The notes under the pieces: generated by a model
What the model saw: only the letters and a program-made list of their open reading frames with translations
The model's database searches: none
What the model was told of the DNA's origin: nothing
In this document: positions 26,288-33,156 of the stretch, piece after piece
Numbering within the stretch: position 1 is the first letter of the stretch
How the letters are laid out: each line of letters starts with the position of its first letter
Assembly (NCBI GenBank): GCA_035708205.1
Contig: DASSSY010000004.1
Span: 62,001 to 126,000, forward strand
DNA from: DASSSY01 sp035708205
GTDB lineage: Bacteria; Bacteroidota; Bacteroidia; Chitinophagales; Chitinophagaceae
Length of the DNA stretch: 64,000 nt
Direction of reading: 5' to 3'
Program-made: the position numbers and the translations under genes

Positions 26288-26295
26288 CAAAGGTA
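26288..26295 (-). promoter_or_regulatory. Candidate -7 element of the iron-uptake operon
   Basis: TACCTTTG on the minus strand is an exact TAnnTTTG, 27 bases before the receptor ATG. No -33 TTTG is seen at 20 bases, which would fit a promoter needing an activator. I saw no convincing Fur box. Confidence 0.5.
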
Positions 26296-26762
26296 AACCA
26301 GACCTGAAGGGAGGCCTTTTTAAATCGGGAAAAAGTCTTTCAATTTCGGGAAATAATCATTTCCTTAATTATTCACATACCCATATAATTCATTGATTTA
26401 CCTATATCACAGACCATCCTCATTGAGGATCAGGCTTGCCGCATAAAACTGTAACCATATTGGAAGAGGAAAGCCTGATCAATAATGCCTCGGCATTGAT
26501 AGCTTATCATTTCGCCGTAGCCGCGGTGACCGGCATCACTTTTGTACCAGTAAGCATATTTCGGAACGGAAATGGCGAATGTGACACGAACACCTGGGTA
26601 AACGAGGCATACAGGTAAATTGAACAGGCTGATTCCCCGCATCAGAAAACCAGGCTAAAGATCGGCTTAATTGAAGATATACCCTCTTTAAACTTTCCAC
26701 CCTTATCAGGATAATTCCCTAATTTCGCTTTATTATTGCGCGCACTATAAGTTATAGCATCC
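26296..26762. other. Intergenic region between the receptor operon and dcd
   Basis: About 470 bases. A 15-base palindrome (ATCCTCA-T-TGAGGAT, 26416-26430) lies in the middle. Open frames of 60-70 codons exist on both strands at about 26430-26640, but neither has recognisable protein character. TAATTTCG near 26720 is a 7/8 match to a -7 element for dcd. Confidence 0.35.
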
Positions 26763-27299
26763 ATGATTTTATCCGATCTTACCATTCTTCAGGAAATTGA
26801 AGCAGGGAATATTGTTATTGAGCCTTTCGACCGCAAATATTTGGGCAGCAATTCATATGATGTTCATCTGGGGCCGCATTTGGCCACCTATACCGATCAG
26901 ATGCTGGATGCTAAAAAGCACAATGAGATCAGGCATTTTGACATTCCCGGAGAAGGCTATGTGTTGCAGCCGGGCATTCTTTATTTAGGGGTAACGGAAG
27001 AATACACGGAAACCCACAAGCATGTACCATTCCTGGAAGGCAAATCCTCCACCGGCCGTTTAGGCATCAATATCCACGCCACCGCCGGCAAGGGTGATGT
27101 TGGCTTTTGCAATACCTGGACTTTGGAAATCTCCTGCGTGCATCCTGTCCGGGTGTATGCCGGTATGCCTGTTGGCCAGCTGATTTATTTTCCGGTCCTA
27201 GGCGAAGTGGAAAACAAATACAACACCAAGAAAAACGCGAAATATACCGAAAGAACTATTCGCCCGGTAGAAAGCATGATGTGGAAAAATTCGTTTTAA
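26763..27299 (+). CDS. dcd: dCTP deaminase
   Basis: Deaminates dCTP to dUTP, a step toward dTMP. 178 aa, the normal family length. MILSDLTILQEIEAG opens the protein, PFDRKYLGSNSYDVHLG gives the conserved trimer-core strand, and VPFLEGKSSTGRLGINIHAT ... GFCNTWTLEI carries the nucleotide-binding Ser/Arg and the catalytic Glu of the TLE motif. It is followed by the former accA upstream region and then the transposon. Confidence 0.95.
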   Translation: MILSDLTILQEIEAGNIVIEPFDRKYLGSNSYDVHLGPHLATYTDQMLDAKKHNEIRHFDIPGEGYVLQPGILYLGVTEEYTETHKHVPFLEGKSSTGRLGINIHATAGKGDVGFCNTWTLEISCVHPVRVYAGMPVGQLIYFPVLGEVENKYNTKKNAKYTERTIRPVESMMWKNSF

Positions 27300-27330
27300 A
27301 CTCCATTTTTATTGATTTGCGCCGATACCG

Positions 27331-27338
27331 TACCTTTG
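27331..27338 (+). promoter_or_regulatory. Probable former accA -7 element, now separated from accA
   Basis: TACCTTTG is an exact TAnnTTTG. If the transposon and one copy of its target duplication are removed, this element lies 30 bases before the accA ATG, a normal leader length. In the present sequence it is about 2.9 kb away and points into the left end of the element. Confidence 0.5.
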
Positions 27339-27358
27339 CCGTATAGCCAAATACTATA

Positions 27359-27366
27359 AAATATTA
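27359..27366. repeat. Left target-site duplication of the transposon
   Basis: AAATATTA, identical to 30205-30212 on the other side of the element. Eight bases is the duplication size expected for IS1595-family elements. Confidence 0.93.
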
Positions 27367-27397
27367 GGTAACTACATACATATTTACACAAAAAAAC
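27367..27397. repeat. Left terminal inverted repeat
   Basis: 31 bases beginning GGTAACTACATAC, matching the reverse complement of the right end at 25 of 31 positions. The inner edge runs into the terminator hairpin of the cargo lipoprotein. Confidence 0.9.
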
Positions 27398-27423
27398 GAG
27401 AATTAAATAAATTCTCGTTTTTT
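27391..27423. terminator. Terminator hairpin at the left end of the transposon
   Basis: Perfect 13-bp stem AAAAAACGAGAAT / ATTCTCGTTTTTT with a 7-nt loop, lying 25 bases past the stop of the leftward lipoprotein gene. It works on either strand and would also stop reading from the dcd side into the element. Confidence 0.82.
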
Positions 27424-27447
27424 ATTATGATATATACGATGTTATTA

Positions 27448-28026
27448 CTAATGAGGCAACCACCATTTATTTGCTGATGTATAAAAGCCCATATAGACCC
27501 ATTCGGGAAATGGCGGCTTAAGTGGATTTATCATTATGACGAAATCTTGTGTATGCCATGTGTTATACTCTTCATTATAATATTTAGGTGGTGTAACGCC
27601 ACACAATGCACTCCCGGTAATTGTACTTGACATATCAAAAGGATGGACACCAATATATATCCATACATAACTTTTTGAATTATCCTCAAACCAATTAGGA
27701 TAATTATTAGGTGTCGTATAGGGACATTGCGCCCAAATATAATATTTCGACCCATGATATTGAATTATGGATGTATCTCCTTTCTTTATTGTGTAAATAA
27801 CATCCATATTATCATATGGATCTGTGGCATTGGGATTGCTTCCGGAACCAACTAAAGTGTCATTTTGCCAATTAGGAATCCAATGTGCAGAAGCGACTGA
27901 ATTTCCATTCCCATTTCCATTTCCACCATTGTTATTACCTGAATTATTATTTGGCTGTGGTGTATTGTTTTGATTACATGATGCGAACAATAAAAACGCA
28001 ATTAAGATACCGATTGTTTTTTTCAT
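27448..28026 (-). CDS. Transposon-borne hypothetical lipoprotein
   Basis: 192 aa. MKKTIGILIAFLLFASC is a lipoprotein signal with Cys17. A low-complexity Asn/Gly linker of ~25 residues follows, then a compact domain rich in Trp, Tyr and Pro (AHWIPNWQNDTL, GSKYYIWAQCPYTTP, KSYVWIYIGVHPF, FPEWVYMGFYTSANKWW). I do not recognise the family. It is the last gene inside the transposon and follows the structured RNA closely, so its expression may depend on that RNA. A surface or periplasmic binding role is possible but unsupported. Confidence 0.8.
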   Translation of the reverse strand: MKKTIGILIAFLLFASCNQNNTPQPNNNSGNNNGGNGNGNGNSVASAHWIPNWQNDTLVGSGSNPNATDPYDNMDVIYTIKKGDTSIIQYHGSKYYIWAQCPYTTPNNYPNWFEDNSKSYVWIYIGVHPFDMSSTITGSALCGVTPPKYYNEEYNTWHTQDFVIMINPLKPPFPEWVYMGFYTSANKWWLPH

Positions 28027-28046
28027 TTGTGGTTATTTTAGAAAAC

Positions 28047-28190
28047 AAAAAAAAGCGTAGCCGAAACTCCTTTGCTCTCCAGGCTTACCACAGCCGCTCA
28101 ATACAAAAGGTACAGCTACGCCAATCGGCGTATCACATCCTAAAACTGTATTGAGCCTGCTACACTTTAATGTGGTAATTTGGAGAGCAG
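28047..28190 (-). ncRNA. Structured RNA / candidate attenuator leader
   Basis: About 145 nt upstream of the lipoprotein gene. On the minus strand three nested helices form: outer GCTCTCCA+TTACCACA (28171-28188 with 28074-28092, broken by a small internal loop), middle GCTCAATAC/GTATTGAGC (28148-28156 with 28096-28104), inner TACGCC-GATT-GGCGTA (28117-28132). An alternative helix, GCGTAGC (28115-28121) with GCTACGC (28055-28061), overlaps the inner hairpin and is followed at once by eight Ts (28047-28054), making a terminator. The two folds exclude each other, as in riboswitches or attenuators. It could instead be a stand-alone RNA with its own terminator. No known Rfam class was recognised. 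Confidence 0.6.
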
Positions 28191-28253
28191 ATTTTGGGGT
28201 AATACTTTATCTTTTATTCATTCATAGGCATATCGTATTTTTAATGATAGTGG

Positions 28254-28261
28254 CAAAAGTA
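28254..28261 (-). promoter_or_regulatory. Candidate -7 element for the structured RNA and lipoprotein
   Basis: TACTTTTG on the minus strand, an exact TAnnTTTG just after the KilA-N stop codon. It would start transcription about 55 bases before the structured region, separately from the transposase transcript. Confidence 0.45.
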
Positions 28262-28262
28262 A

Positions 28263-29210
28263 TTATTTTGTTTTATTTTCTTTAGGATTATAATTTAAAG
28301 CAGTCTTTATTTTTTTGTTGAAATCAGATAAGGGGGTATGTCCTTCTATTTTCGGGGCATCTATATAAGTTGTGTTTGATATCTTTTTGATTGATTTGAG
28401 CATATCTATATCATCTAATATTTTTTTCTGATCTCTAACAGTTTCTTTTAATATTTTGAATCTATCTTTTTTTCCCAACCCATTTTTTATAAGGACAGAG
28501 TTTAGGTTTTCAATATTTGACAATATAGCCAATTCGTTTATACTTGCCATATCCCTAATATTTTCACCATTTAATGCTCTTTGTGGATTTGATAACCGCC
28601 AATCTCTTGCTGTGCATCCAAATAATACAATGTTTAGTAGGTCGGCTTCGTCCGCATACGCAAGCCATTCCTTAGCTTGTGCATACCCTGCTTTGGGGAT
28701 TATATGCGATTTTACCGCGTTCGTGTGAATATGATAGTTAGCCTTACTCAATATTCGCTTAACATTCCATTCTATGCCATACACATTACTTTCAACATCT
28801 TTAAGCCTTTGGTATTCCTTTATTAAGTAAAGCTTAAAAATGGGACTTATCCAGGCCCCAAATTCAAATGCAATATCTTTATGTGCATACGTCCCCCCAT
28901 TCTTTCCGCTTTTAGATACTATTCCTATTGCATTAGTGGCCTCTATCCACTTTTTCGGAGTCATATTAAAAGAGTTTAATCCTGCCTCTTTTCTAAAGGT
29001 GTCGAATTCGACACCTTTAAAATTGGGGTTATAAAGGTGTTCCCATATTCCAAGAAATTCAATAGTGTTCCTATTTCTCATCCAATTTCTTATATGGTCA
29101 TTACCTTGCTCATCTCTTACCATGTCGGTAAGGCATATATAATCATTTTCGTTAATTTCCGTAAGAGATATTATTTTATCTTGTACGGTCATGCTATTGA
29201 ATTTGCTCAT
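28263..29210 (-). CDS. KilA-N domain protein, transposon passenger
   Basis: 315 aa. Residues ~20-135 fit the KilA-N DNA-binding domain of phage and large DNA virus proteins: YICLTDMVRDEQGNDHIRNW, NTIEFLGIWEHLYNPNFKG, GKNGGTYAHKDIAFEFGAW, ISPIFKLYLIKEYQRL. The remainder is helical and charged, with a KSHIIPKAGYAQAKEWLAYA segment typical of this group and no visible nuclease motif. Its ATG overlaps the transposase stop (ATGA, 29207-29210), so the two are translated together. Probably it binds DNA; a regulatory or target-related role in transposition is inference. Confidence 0.87.
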   Translation of the reverse strand: MSKFNSMTVQDKIISLTEINENDYICLTDMVRDEQGNDHIRNWMRNRNTIEFLGIWEHLYNPNFKGVEFDTFRKEAGLNSFNMTPKKWIEATNAIGIVSKSGKNGGTYAHKDIAFEFGAWISPIFKLYLIKEYQRLKDVESNVYGIEWNVKRILSKANYHIHTNAVKSHIIPKAGYAQAKEWLAYADEADLLNIVLFGCTARDWRLSNPQRALNGENIRDMASINELAILSNIENLNSVLIKNGLGKKDRFKILKETVRDQKKILDDIDMLKSIKKISNTTYIDAPKIEGHTPLSDFNKKIKTALNYNPKENKTK

Positions 29211-30124
29211 TTTTGAATTAGCGTTTTATAAGTTAATTTCTTATTTGAATTTGCAAGTAATAAATTGAATCGGACACATTCTGTTTCAGTCCTACTATTG
29301 AATCTGAAAACGAACTCATCGACATATTTTTGCAGATGTTTTTTTGAAGTAAAATGATAAATGCCAATGATACCCCTTTTAAGTAATGACCAAAAATTTT
29401 CTATAGAATTTGTGTGAATGTTGCCATTTACATACTCCCCTTGATTATGTTTCACAAATGTATGGTCATAAATTTTTTGAAGAGAGTTATACCCTATCCA
29501 TTCATCGGTATAAACTTTGGCATTTTCTTTAACAGAATTTATTATCTCTGGGGTTAATGTTTCTCCTTTAGTATTCTCTACTATTTTTGCAATTACTTTA
29601 CCCTTTCGTTCTATCATTCCAAGAACAGGTGTTTTATCTTTTACACTACGACCTTGTGAACTTTCTATTTTTTTATTTGCATGCCTGTTTTTATTCTTTC
29701 CACCAACGAACGTTTCATCTATCTCTATTTCATTATCAAGTTTTGATTCATCTTTTAGTCCAAAACAATTTCGGATGCGCTGTAACATGAACCATGCAGT
29801 TTTCTGTGTTACATTTAAATCTCTACTTAATTGTAATGATGAAATGCCTTTTTTGTGTGCCGTAATCAAATATATGGCTAAAAACCAAGTTTGTAGCTTT
29901 ACTTTCGTATTATCAAATAAAGTGCCAGTACGCACATTGAAATATTTTTTCGTATTTTTACACCGATATTTATTCCCAGCACATTTGTAAACTTTAGAAG
30001 TAGGATCAAACGGAGAAACAACTATCCCATTCCATCGTAATTGTTCTAAATGTTCTATGCAAATTTGTTCATTTGGAAAAGTATTTATCAGTTCTATTAT
30101 TGAATTAAAGTCTAAATTTATCAT
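29207..30124 (-). CDS. IS1595/ISXO2-type transposase
   Basis: 305 aa. The N-terminus has a zinc-ribbon-like segment, degenerate here (KCAGNKYRCKNTKKYF, two Cys visible at 48 and 55), then an HTH-like region (SSLQLSRDLNVTQKTAWFML). The DDE-type core has Asp136 in EIEIDETFVGGKNKNRH, Asp207 in VYTDEWIGY, and the IHTNSIENFWSLLKRG block (Asn239 to Lys249) that supplies the third acidic or Asn residue of the DDN(E)K pattern. No frameshift or stop is present, so the enzyme looks intact. Confidence 0.93.
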   Translation of the reverse strand: MINLDFNSIIELINTFPNEQICIEHLEQLRWNGIVVSPFDPTSKVYKCAGNKYRCKNTKKYFNVRTGTLFDNTKVKLQTWFLAIYLITAHKKGISSLQLSRDLNVTQKTAWFMLQRIRNCFGLKDESKLDNEIEIDETFVGGKNKNRHANKKIESSQGRSVKDKTPVLGMIERKGKVIAKIVENTKGETLTPEIINSVKENAKVYTDEWIGYNSLQKIYDHTFVKHNQGEYVNGNIHTNSIENFWSLLKRGIIGIYHFTSKKHLQKYVDEFVFRFNSRTETECVRFNLLLANSNKKLTYKTLIQK

Positions 30125-30144
30125 ACTATCCTTAATTTATAACG

Positions 30145-30152
30145 CAAATGTA
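30145..30152 (-). promoter_or_regulatory. Candidate -7 element of the transposase gene
   Basis: TACATTTG on the minus strand fits TAnnTTTG and lies 20 bases before the transposase ATG. A TTTTG lies 15 bases further upstream, closer than the usual 20. Confidence 0.45.
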
Positions 30153-30178
30153 AAACATTTTTACACACAAAATGTTTT
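30152..30178. terminator. Hairpin at the right end of the transposon
   Basis: AAAACATTTT / AAAATGTTTT with a short ACACAC-type loop, followed on the plus strand by more Ts. It mirrors the hairpin at the left end, and would insulate accA from rightward transcription starting inside the element. Confidence 0.5.
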
Positions 30179-30204
30179 TTAGTGTAGAAAAGTATATAAT
30201 TACC
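30174..30204. repeat. Right terminal inverted repeat
   Basis: Ends in TTACC; the reverse complement begins GGTAATTATATAC and matches the left repeat at 25 of 31 positions. Confidence 0.9.
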
Positions 30205-30212
30205 AAATATTA
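30205..30212. repeat. Right target-site duplication
   Basis: AAATATTA, identical to 27359-27366 and followed after two bases by the accA start codon. Confidence 0.93.
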
Positions 30213-30214
30213 TT

Positions 30215-31174
30215 ATGCAGTATTTAGATTTCGAAAAGCCTTTAGAGGATTTAATCGCCCAATTGGATAAAATCGTCGCCATAGCCGAGAAGAATCATGT
30301 GGACATGTCCGCCTCCGTACGCGAGCTGGAAGCCTCTATTAAAAATACACGCGAACATATTTACAAAAACCTGACCCCCTGGCAAAGAGTGCAGCTCAGC
30401 CGTCATCCCGAGCGTCCTTACACCAACGATTATATTGAAGCTATTTGTGATAGTTTTACGGAATTATTCGGAGACCGGAACGTCAATGACGACAAAGCCA
30501 TCGTTGGCGGGCTGGCGGAAGTGAACGGCCAGCCGATGATGATCATCGGTCATCAAAAGGGCAACAACACCAAAATGCGTCAACTCCGCAATTTTGGTAT
30601 GGCCAACCCTGAAGGCTATCGCAAAGCGCTCCGCCTGATGAAGCTGGCAGAAAAATTCAACCGTCCGGTCATCACGTTTATTGATACGCCCGGCGCTTAT
30701 CCCGGCCTGGAGGCCGAAGAAAGAGGCCAGGGAGAAGCCATCGCCCGCAACTTATTTGAAATGGTCAACCTTACCGTACCGGTTATTTGCATCATCATTG
30801 GCGAAGGCGCCAGCGGCGGGGCATTAGGCATCGGCATCGGTGATAAGGTCGTGATGCTGGAAAATACCTGGTATTCCGTTATCTCGCCCGAAAGCTGCTC
30901 CTCCATTCTCTGGCGTAGCTGGGATTACAAGGTCCAGGCGGCGGAACAATTAAAGCTGACCTCCCAGGACATGTCCGACCTTGGACTGGTAGATGACGTG
31001 CTCCAGGAGCCCCTTGGCGGTGCGCACACCGACCCGGCGGCCATGGCCGCGACCATTAAGGAGTATATCTTGAAGACGGTCAAGGAATTAAGTAAGCTCA
31101 AGCCCGAAAAGCGCGTGGAACAACGCATTGAAAAGTTTTCAAAGATGGGCTTCTACGAAGAAGTTACGGAATAA
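30215..31174 (+). CDS. accA: Acetyl-CoA carboxylase carboxyltransferase subunit alpha
   Basis: 319 aa, the usual AccA length. It transfers carboxyl from carboxybiotin to acetyl-CoA to make malonyl-CoA, the first step of fatty acid synthesis, with AccD (not in this window). Diagnostic stretches are TPWQRVQLSRHPERPYT, FIDTPGAYPGLEAEERGQGE and IIIGEGASGGALGIGIGD, which form the crotonase-like acyl-CoA and oxyanion sites. The gene is intact but its start lies 10 bases from the end of a transposon. dapA follows 33 bases downstream. Confidence 0.97.
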   Translation: MQYLDFEKPLEDLIAQLDKIVAIAEKNHVDMSASVRELEASIKNTREHIYKNLTPWQRVQLSRHPERPYTNDYIEAICDSFTELFGDRNVNDDKAIVGGLAEVNGQPMMIIGHQKGNNTKMRQLRNFGMANPEGYRKALRLMKLAEKFNRPVITFIDTPGAYPGLEAEERGQGEAIARNLFEMVNLTVPVICIIIGEGASGGALGIGIGDKVVMLENTWYSVISPESCSSILWRSWDYKVQAAEQLKLTSQDMSDLGLVDDVLQEPLGGAHTDPAAMAATIKEYILKTVKELSKLKPEKRVEQRIEKFSKMGFYEEVTE

Positions 31175-31207
31175 TTTAATCAAGATAATATAAAGCACCA
31201 GCAATAT

Positions 31208-32077
31208 ATGTTTCAGGGAACAGGTGTAGCGCTCATTACACCATTTAAAGAAGATCTGTCAGTCGATTATCTGGCTTTAGGGCAATTGGTAGAATCCGTA
31301 ATTGCCGGCGGTGTGGAATTTTTAGTAGCCTTAGGCACAACGGCCGAAACACCAACCCTTTCTGAAGAAGAAAAGCTGGAAGTGCTCAACTTCATTCTCC
31401 GTCAGAACAACCGCCGGCTACCCGTTGTGGCCGGTATTGGCGGGAACAATACCGGAAAAGTAACCGGGACCATAAAAAAATACCCCCAGGAAGAGCTGGC
31501 AGGTATTTTAAGCGTTGTGCCCTATTACAATAAGCCCAACCAGGAAGCTATTTATCAGCATTTTAAGGCGATCGCCGAAAGCACTGCCACCGAGATCATC
31601 CTGTATAATGTTCCGGGAAGAACGGCGACCAATATGGAAGCCGCAACCACGCTGCGACTGGCAAATGACTTTGCCAATATTACCGCCGTAAAAGAAGCCA
31701 GCGGCAACATGAAACAATGCATGGAACTGGTAAAGGGCGCTCCTGAAGGCTTTTCCGTGCTGAGCGGTGATGATGACCTGATACTGCCGCAAATGGCCCT
31801 GGGGTTCCGGGGCGTGATCTCGGTGGCCGGAAACTGTTTTCCTTCTACCTTTTCGGAAATGGTCCGCCTGGCGGCCAATGGTCACTTTGACGAAGCCCGG
31901 TCTCTTCATTACCAAATGCTGGAGGGCATCCATTTATTATTTACCGAAGGCAATCCTACAGGAATCAAAGCCATATTGGCCCAAAAAGAAATTTGCCAAA
32001 ATCATTTACGGCTGCCTTTAATTCCCGGTTCTTCCGCGCTCCTCGAAAAATTAGCGGCCTTTGCGAAAATTCAATAG
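31208..32077 (+). CDS. dapA: 4-hydroxy-tetrahydrodipicolinate synthase
   Basis: 289 aa. Condenses aspartate semialdehyde with pyruvate in the lysine/diaminopimelate pathway. The TIM-barrel markers are all there: GTGVALITPF at the N-terminus, ALGTTAETPTL (substrate loop), SVVPYYNKPNQEAIYQHF with the catalytic Tyr, LYNVPGRT, and VKEASGN with the Schiff-base Lys. It probably shares a transcript with accA, and a hairpin begins right after the stop codon. Confidence 0.97.
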   Translation: MFQGTGVALITPFKEDLSVDYLALGQLVESVIAGGVEFLVALGTTAETPTLSEEEKLEVLNFILRQNNRRLPVVAGIGGNNTGKVTGTIKKYPQEELAGILSVVPYYNKPNQEAIYQHFKAIAESTATEIILYNVPGRTATNMEAATTLRLANDFANITAVKEASGNMKQCMELVKGAPEGFSVLSGDDDLILPQMALGFRGVISVAGNCFPSTFSEMVRLAANGHFDEARSLHYQMLEGIHLLFTEGNPTGIKAILAQKEICQNHLRLPLIPGSSALLEKLAAFAKIQ

Positions 32078-32112
32078 CAACTACGGGCACTCTTTTAGAA
32101 TGCCCGTAGTTG
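32078..32112 (+). terminator. Hairpin terminator after dapA
   Basis: Perfect 12-bp stem CAACTACGGGCA / TGCCCGTAGTTG with an 11-nt loop, beginning at the base after the dapA stop codon. The trailing T-tract is weak. Confidence 0.75.
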
Positions 32113-32160
32113 TTAAACAACCTGTTTACTTTTCCCGCTAACCCGAGAATATGGTAATGA

Positions 32161-32862
32161 TTAAAAAACATAGGAAAGCCCTACTGAAAAAATACTGAAG
32201 CTATCATTATGTTTATTATACCTGGCCAGGGGGGAATAACCATCCATACTATCCGTAAAGCCAAAATAATAGCGGTAATTAATATTTAAGTCCAGGAACT
32301 GGCTATAGGGCCTATCAGATCGATTATTTATTTCCGCGACAGGAATATTTATACCCGCTTCGGCCGGTATGAATAGGTCATTTCCGTCATAATTACCTTT
32401 ATATCCGCCCGCCTTACCCGGTCTGTATTGGGCCGTGGTATAGCTTTGTACAAGGGCAATGCCTGTCCCCAGATAAAAGTTGGGCGCCGAATTTACCTGT
32501 GGACGCCAAATTGCCATAGGATTAAAACGGATAATGAAATTTTCTGACCAATAGTTATTCAGAAAATAACGGTCTTCTTCATTTTTTTCTCCGGCATTCA
32601 TCCACCCTTTGGTTAGGGAAGCCTGCACGCTCAAGCCATAAGAGAAATTATAACCGCCCATGACGTCAAAGGCCGGTTCAGGCCTTAAATGATCAACATC
32701 TGAAAAGGGCAGGGTAAGGCCACCGCTTATATCTATATGAAAGCTGCCCTTCTGCAGACCGGCGGGTTTTATTCCCGGAACCCCATTCTGGAATGGATTT
32801 CCGTAAGAAAAGTTGACAGGCAACCAGCATAAAGACATGAAGACAAGGAAAAATCTACTCAT
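32161..32862 (-). CDS. Outer membrane beta-barrel protein of unknown function
   Basis: 233 aa with a signal peptide (MSRFFLVFMSLCWLPVNFSYG). The mature part alternates amphipathic strands (FHIDISGGLTLPFSDVD, FDVMGGYNFSYGLSVQASL, FYLGTGIALVQSY) and ends SIFSVGLSYVF with a terminal Phe, as outer membrane barrels do. About eight strands would fit an OmpA/OmpW-sized barrel. No specific family is recognised. An inverted repeat and a -7-like element upstream suggest it is controlled by a repressor. Confidence 0.7.
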   Translation of the reverse strand: MSRFFLVFMSLCWLPVNFSYGNPFQNGVPGIKPAGLQKGSFHIDISGGLTLPFSDVDHLRPEPAFDVMGGYNFSYGLSVQASLTKGWMNAGEKNEEDRYFLNNYWSENFIIRFNPMAIWRPQVNSAPNFYLGTGIALVQSYTTAQYRPGKAGGYKGNYDGNDLFIPAEAGINIPVAEINNRSDRPYSQFLDLNINYRYYFGFTDSMDGYSPLARYNKHNDSFSIFSVGLSYVF

Positions 32863-32912
32863 GTAAGGAGCATTAGGTTAACTAAGAATAGGGTAATGAT
32901 TGGTTTATACTG

Positions 32913-32920
32913 CAAAAATA
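32913..32920 (-). promoter_or_regulatory. Candidate -7 element of the barrel-protein gene
   Basis: TATTTTTG on the minus strand, exact TAnnTTTG, 50 bases before the ATG and just inside the large inverted repeat. Confidence 0.45.
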
Positions 32921-32928
32921 CTGTAAAA

Positions 32929-32964
32929 TTTGTATAGTGATAACACAATTTATCACTATACAAA
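32929..32964. promoter_or_regulatory. 14-bp inverted repeat, possible operator
   Basis: TTTGTATAGTGATA (32929-32942) and its exact reverse complement (32951-32964) flank 8 bases. It covers the place where the -33 element of the barrel gene should be, so a dimeric repressor bound here would block that promoter. The rest of the 32965-33156 gap shows nothing I can interpret. Confidence 0.5.
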
Positions 32965-33156
32965 ACTTTCATGAATATATCATTTCGACGTAACTGTGAA
33001 AGGATCTGCCGCATCATATTCCAGCCTTTACAAAGGCCATTATCGATAGCAGCCGGAACGTCCAATTATTGGCCGGTCAATTCCGGAGGTCATTGGGGTT
33101 GAATTCTACCCTCGTTTGCCGGCCACGTCGTTTGGTTTCCGCACCGTGTAATGCCA

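Larger units (their letters stand above)
27367..30204. mobile_element. IS1595-type transposon with KilA-N, structured RNA and lipoprotein cargo
   Basis: 2,838 bp. The ends are inverted repeats of 31 bp with 25 matches (27367-27397 against 30174-30204), both starting GGTAA, flanked by the 8-bp direct repeat AAATATTA. All genes inside run leftward: transposase, KilA-N gene, structured RNA, lipoprotein. The interior is visibly richer in A and T than the flanking genes. The clean target duplication and open transposase frame indicate a recent, possibly still active insertion. Cargo genes are known for some IS1595 relatives; this combination is not one I recognise. Confidence 0.93.

Noticed and set aside
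26430..26642. Small genes on either strand between the receptor operon and dcd
   Set aside because: Both 60-70 codon frames overlap each other on opposite strands and neither looks like a protein family or has a promoter or terminator.
28069..28190. Integron attC site
   Set aside because: It folds as a long imperfect hairpin, but the RYYYAAC/GTTRRRY boxes are missing and no integrase or cassette array is present.
28189..28262. Left end of the transposon at the GGGGTAATACTTT block before the KilA-N gene
   Set aside because: It resembles the right end weakly and has no target duplication. The ends at 27367 and 30204 match far better and are flanked by identical 8-bp repeats.
29517..29990. 157-codon open frame opposite the transposase
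   Set aside because: Phe/Leu/Cys-rich mirror of the AT-rich transposase codons; no protein character.
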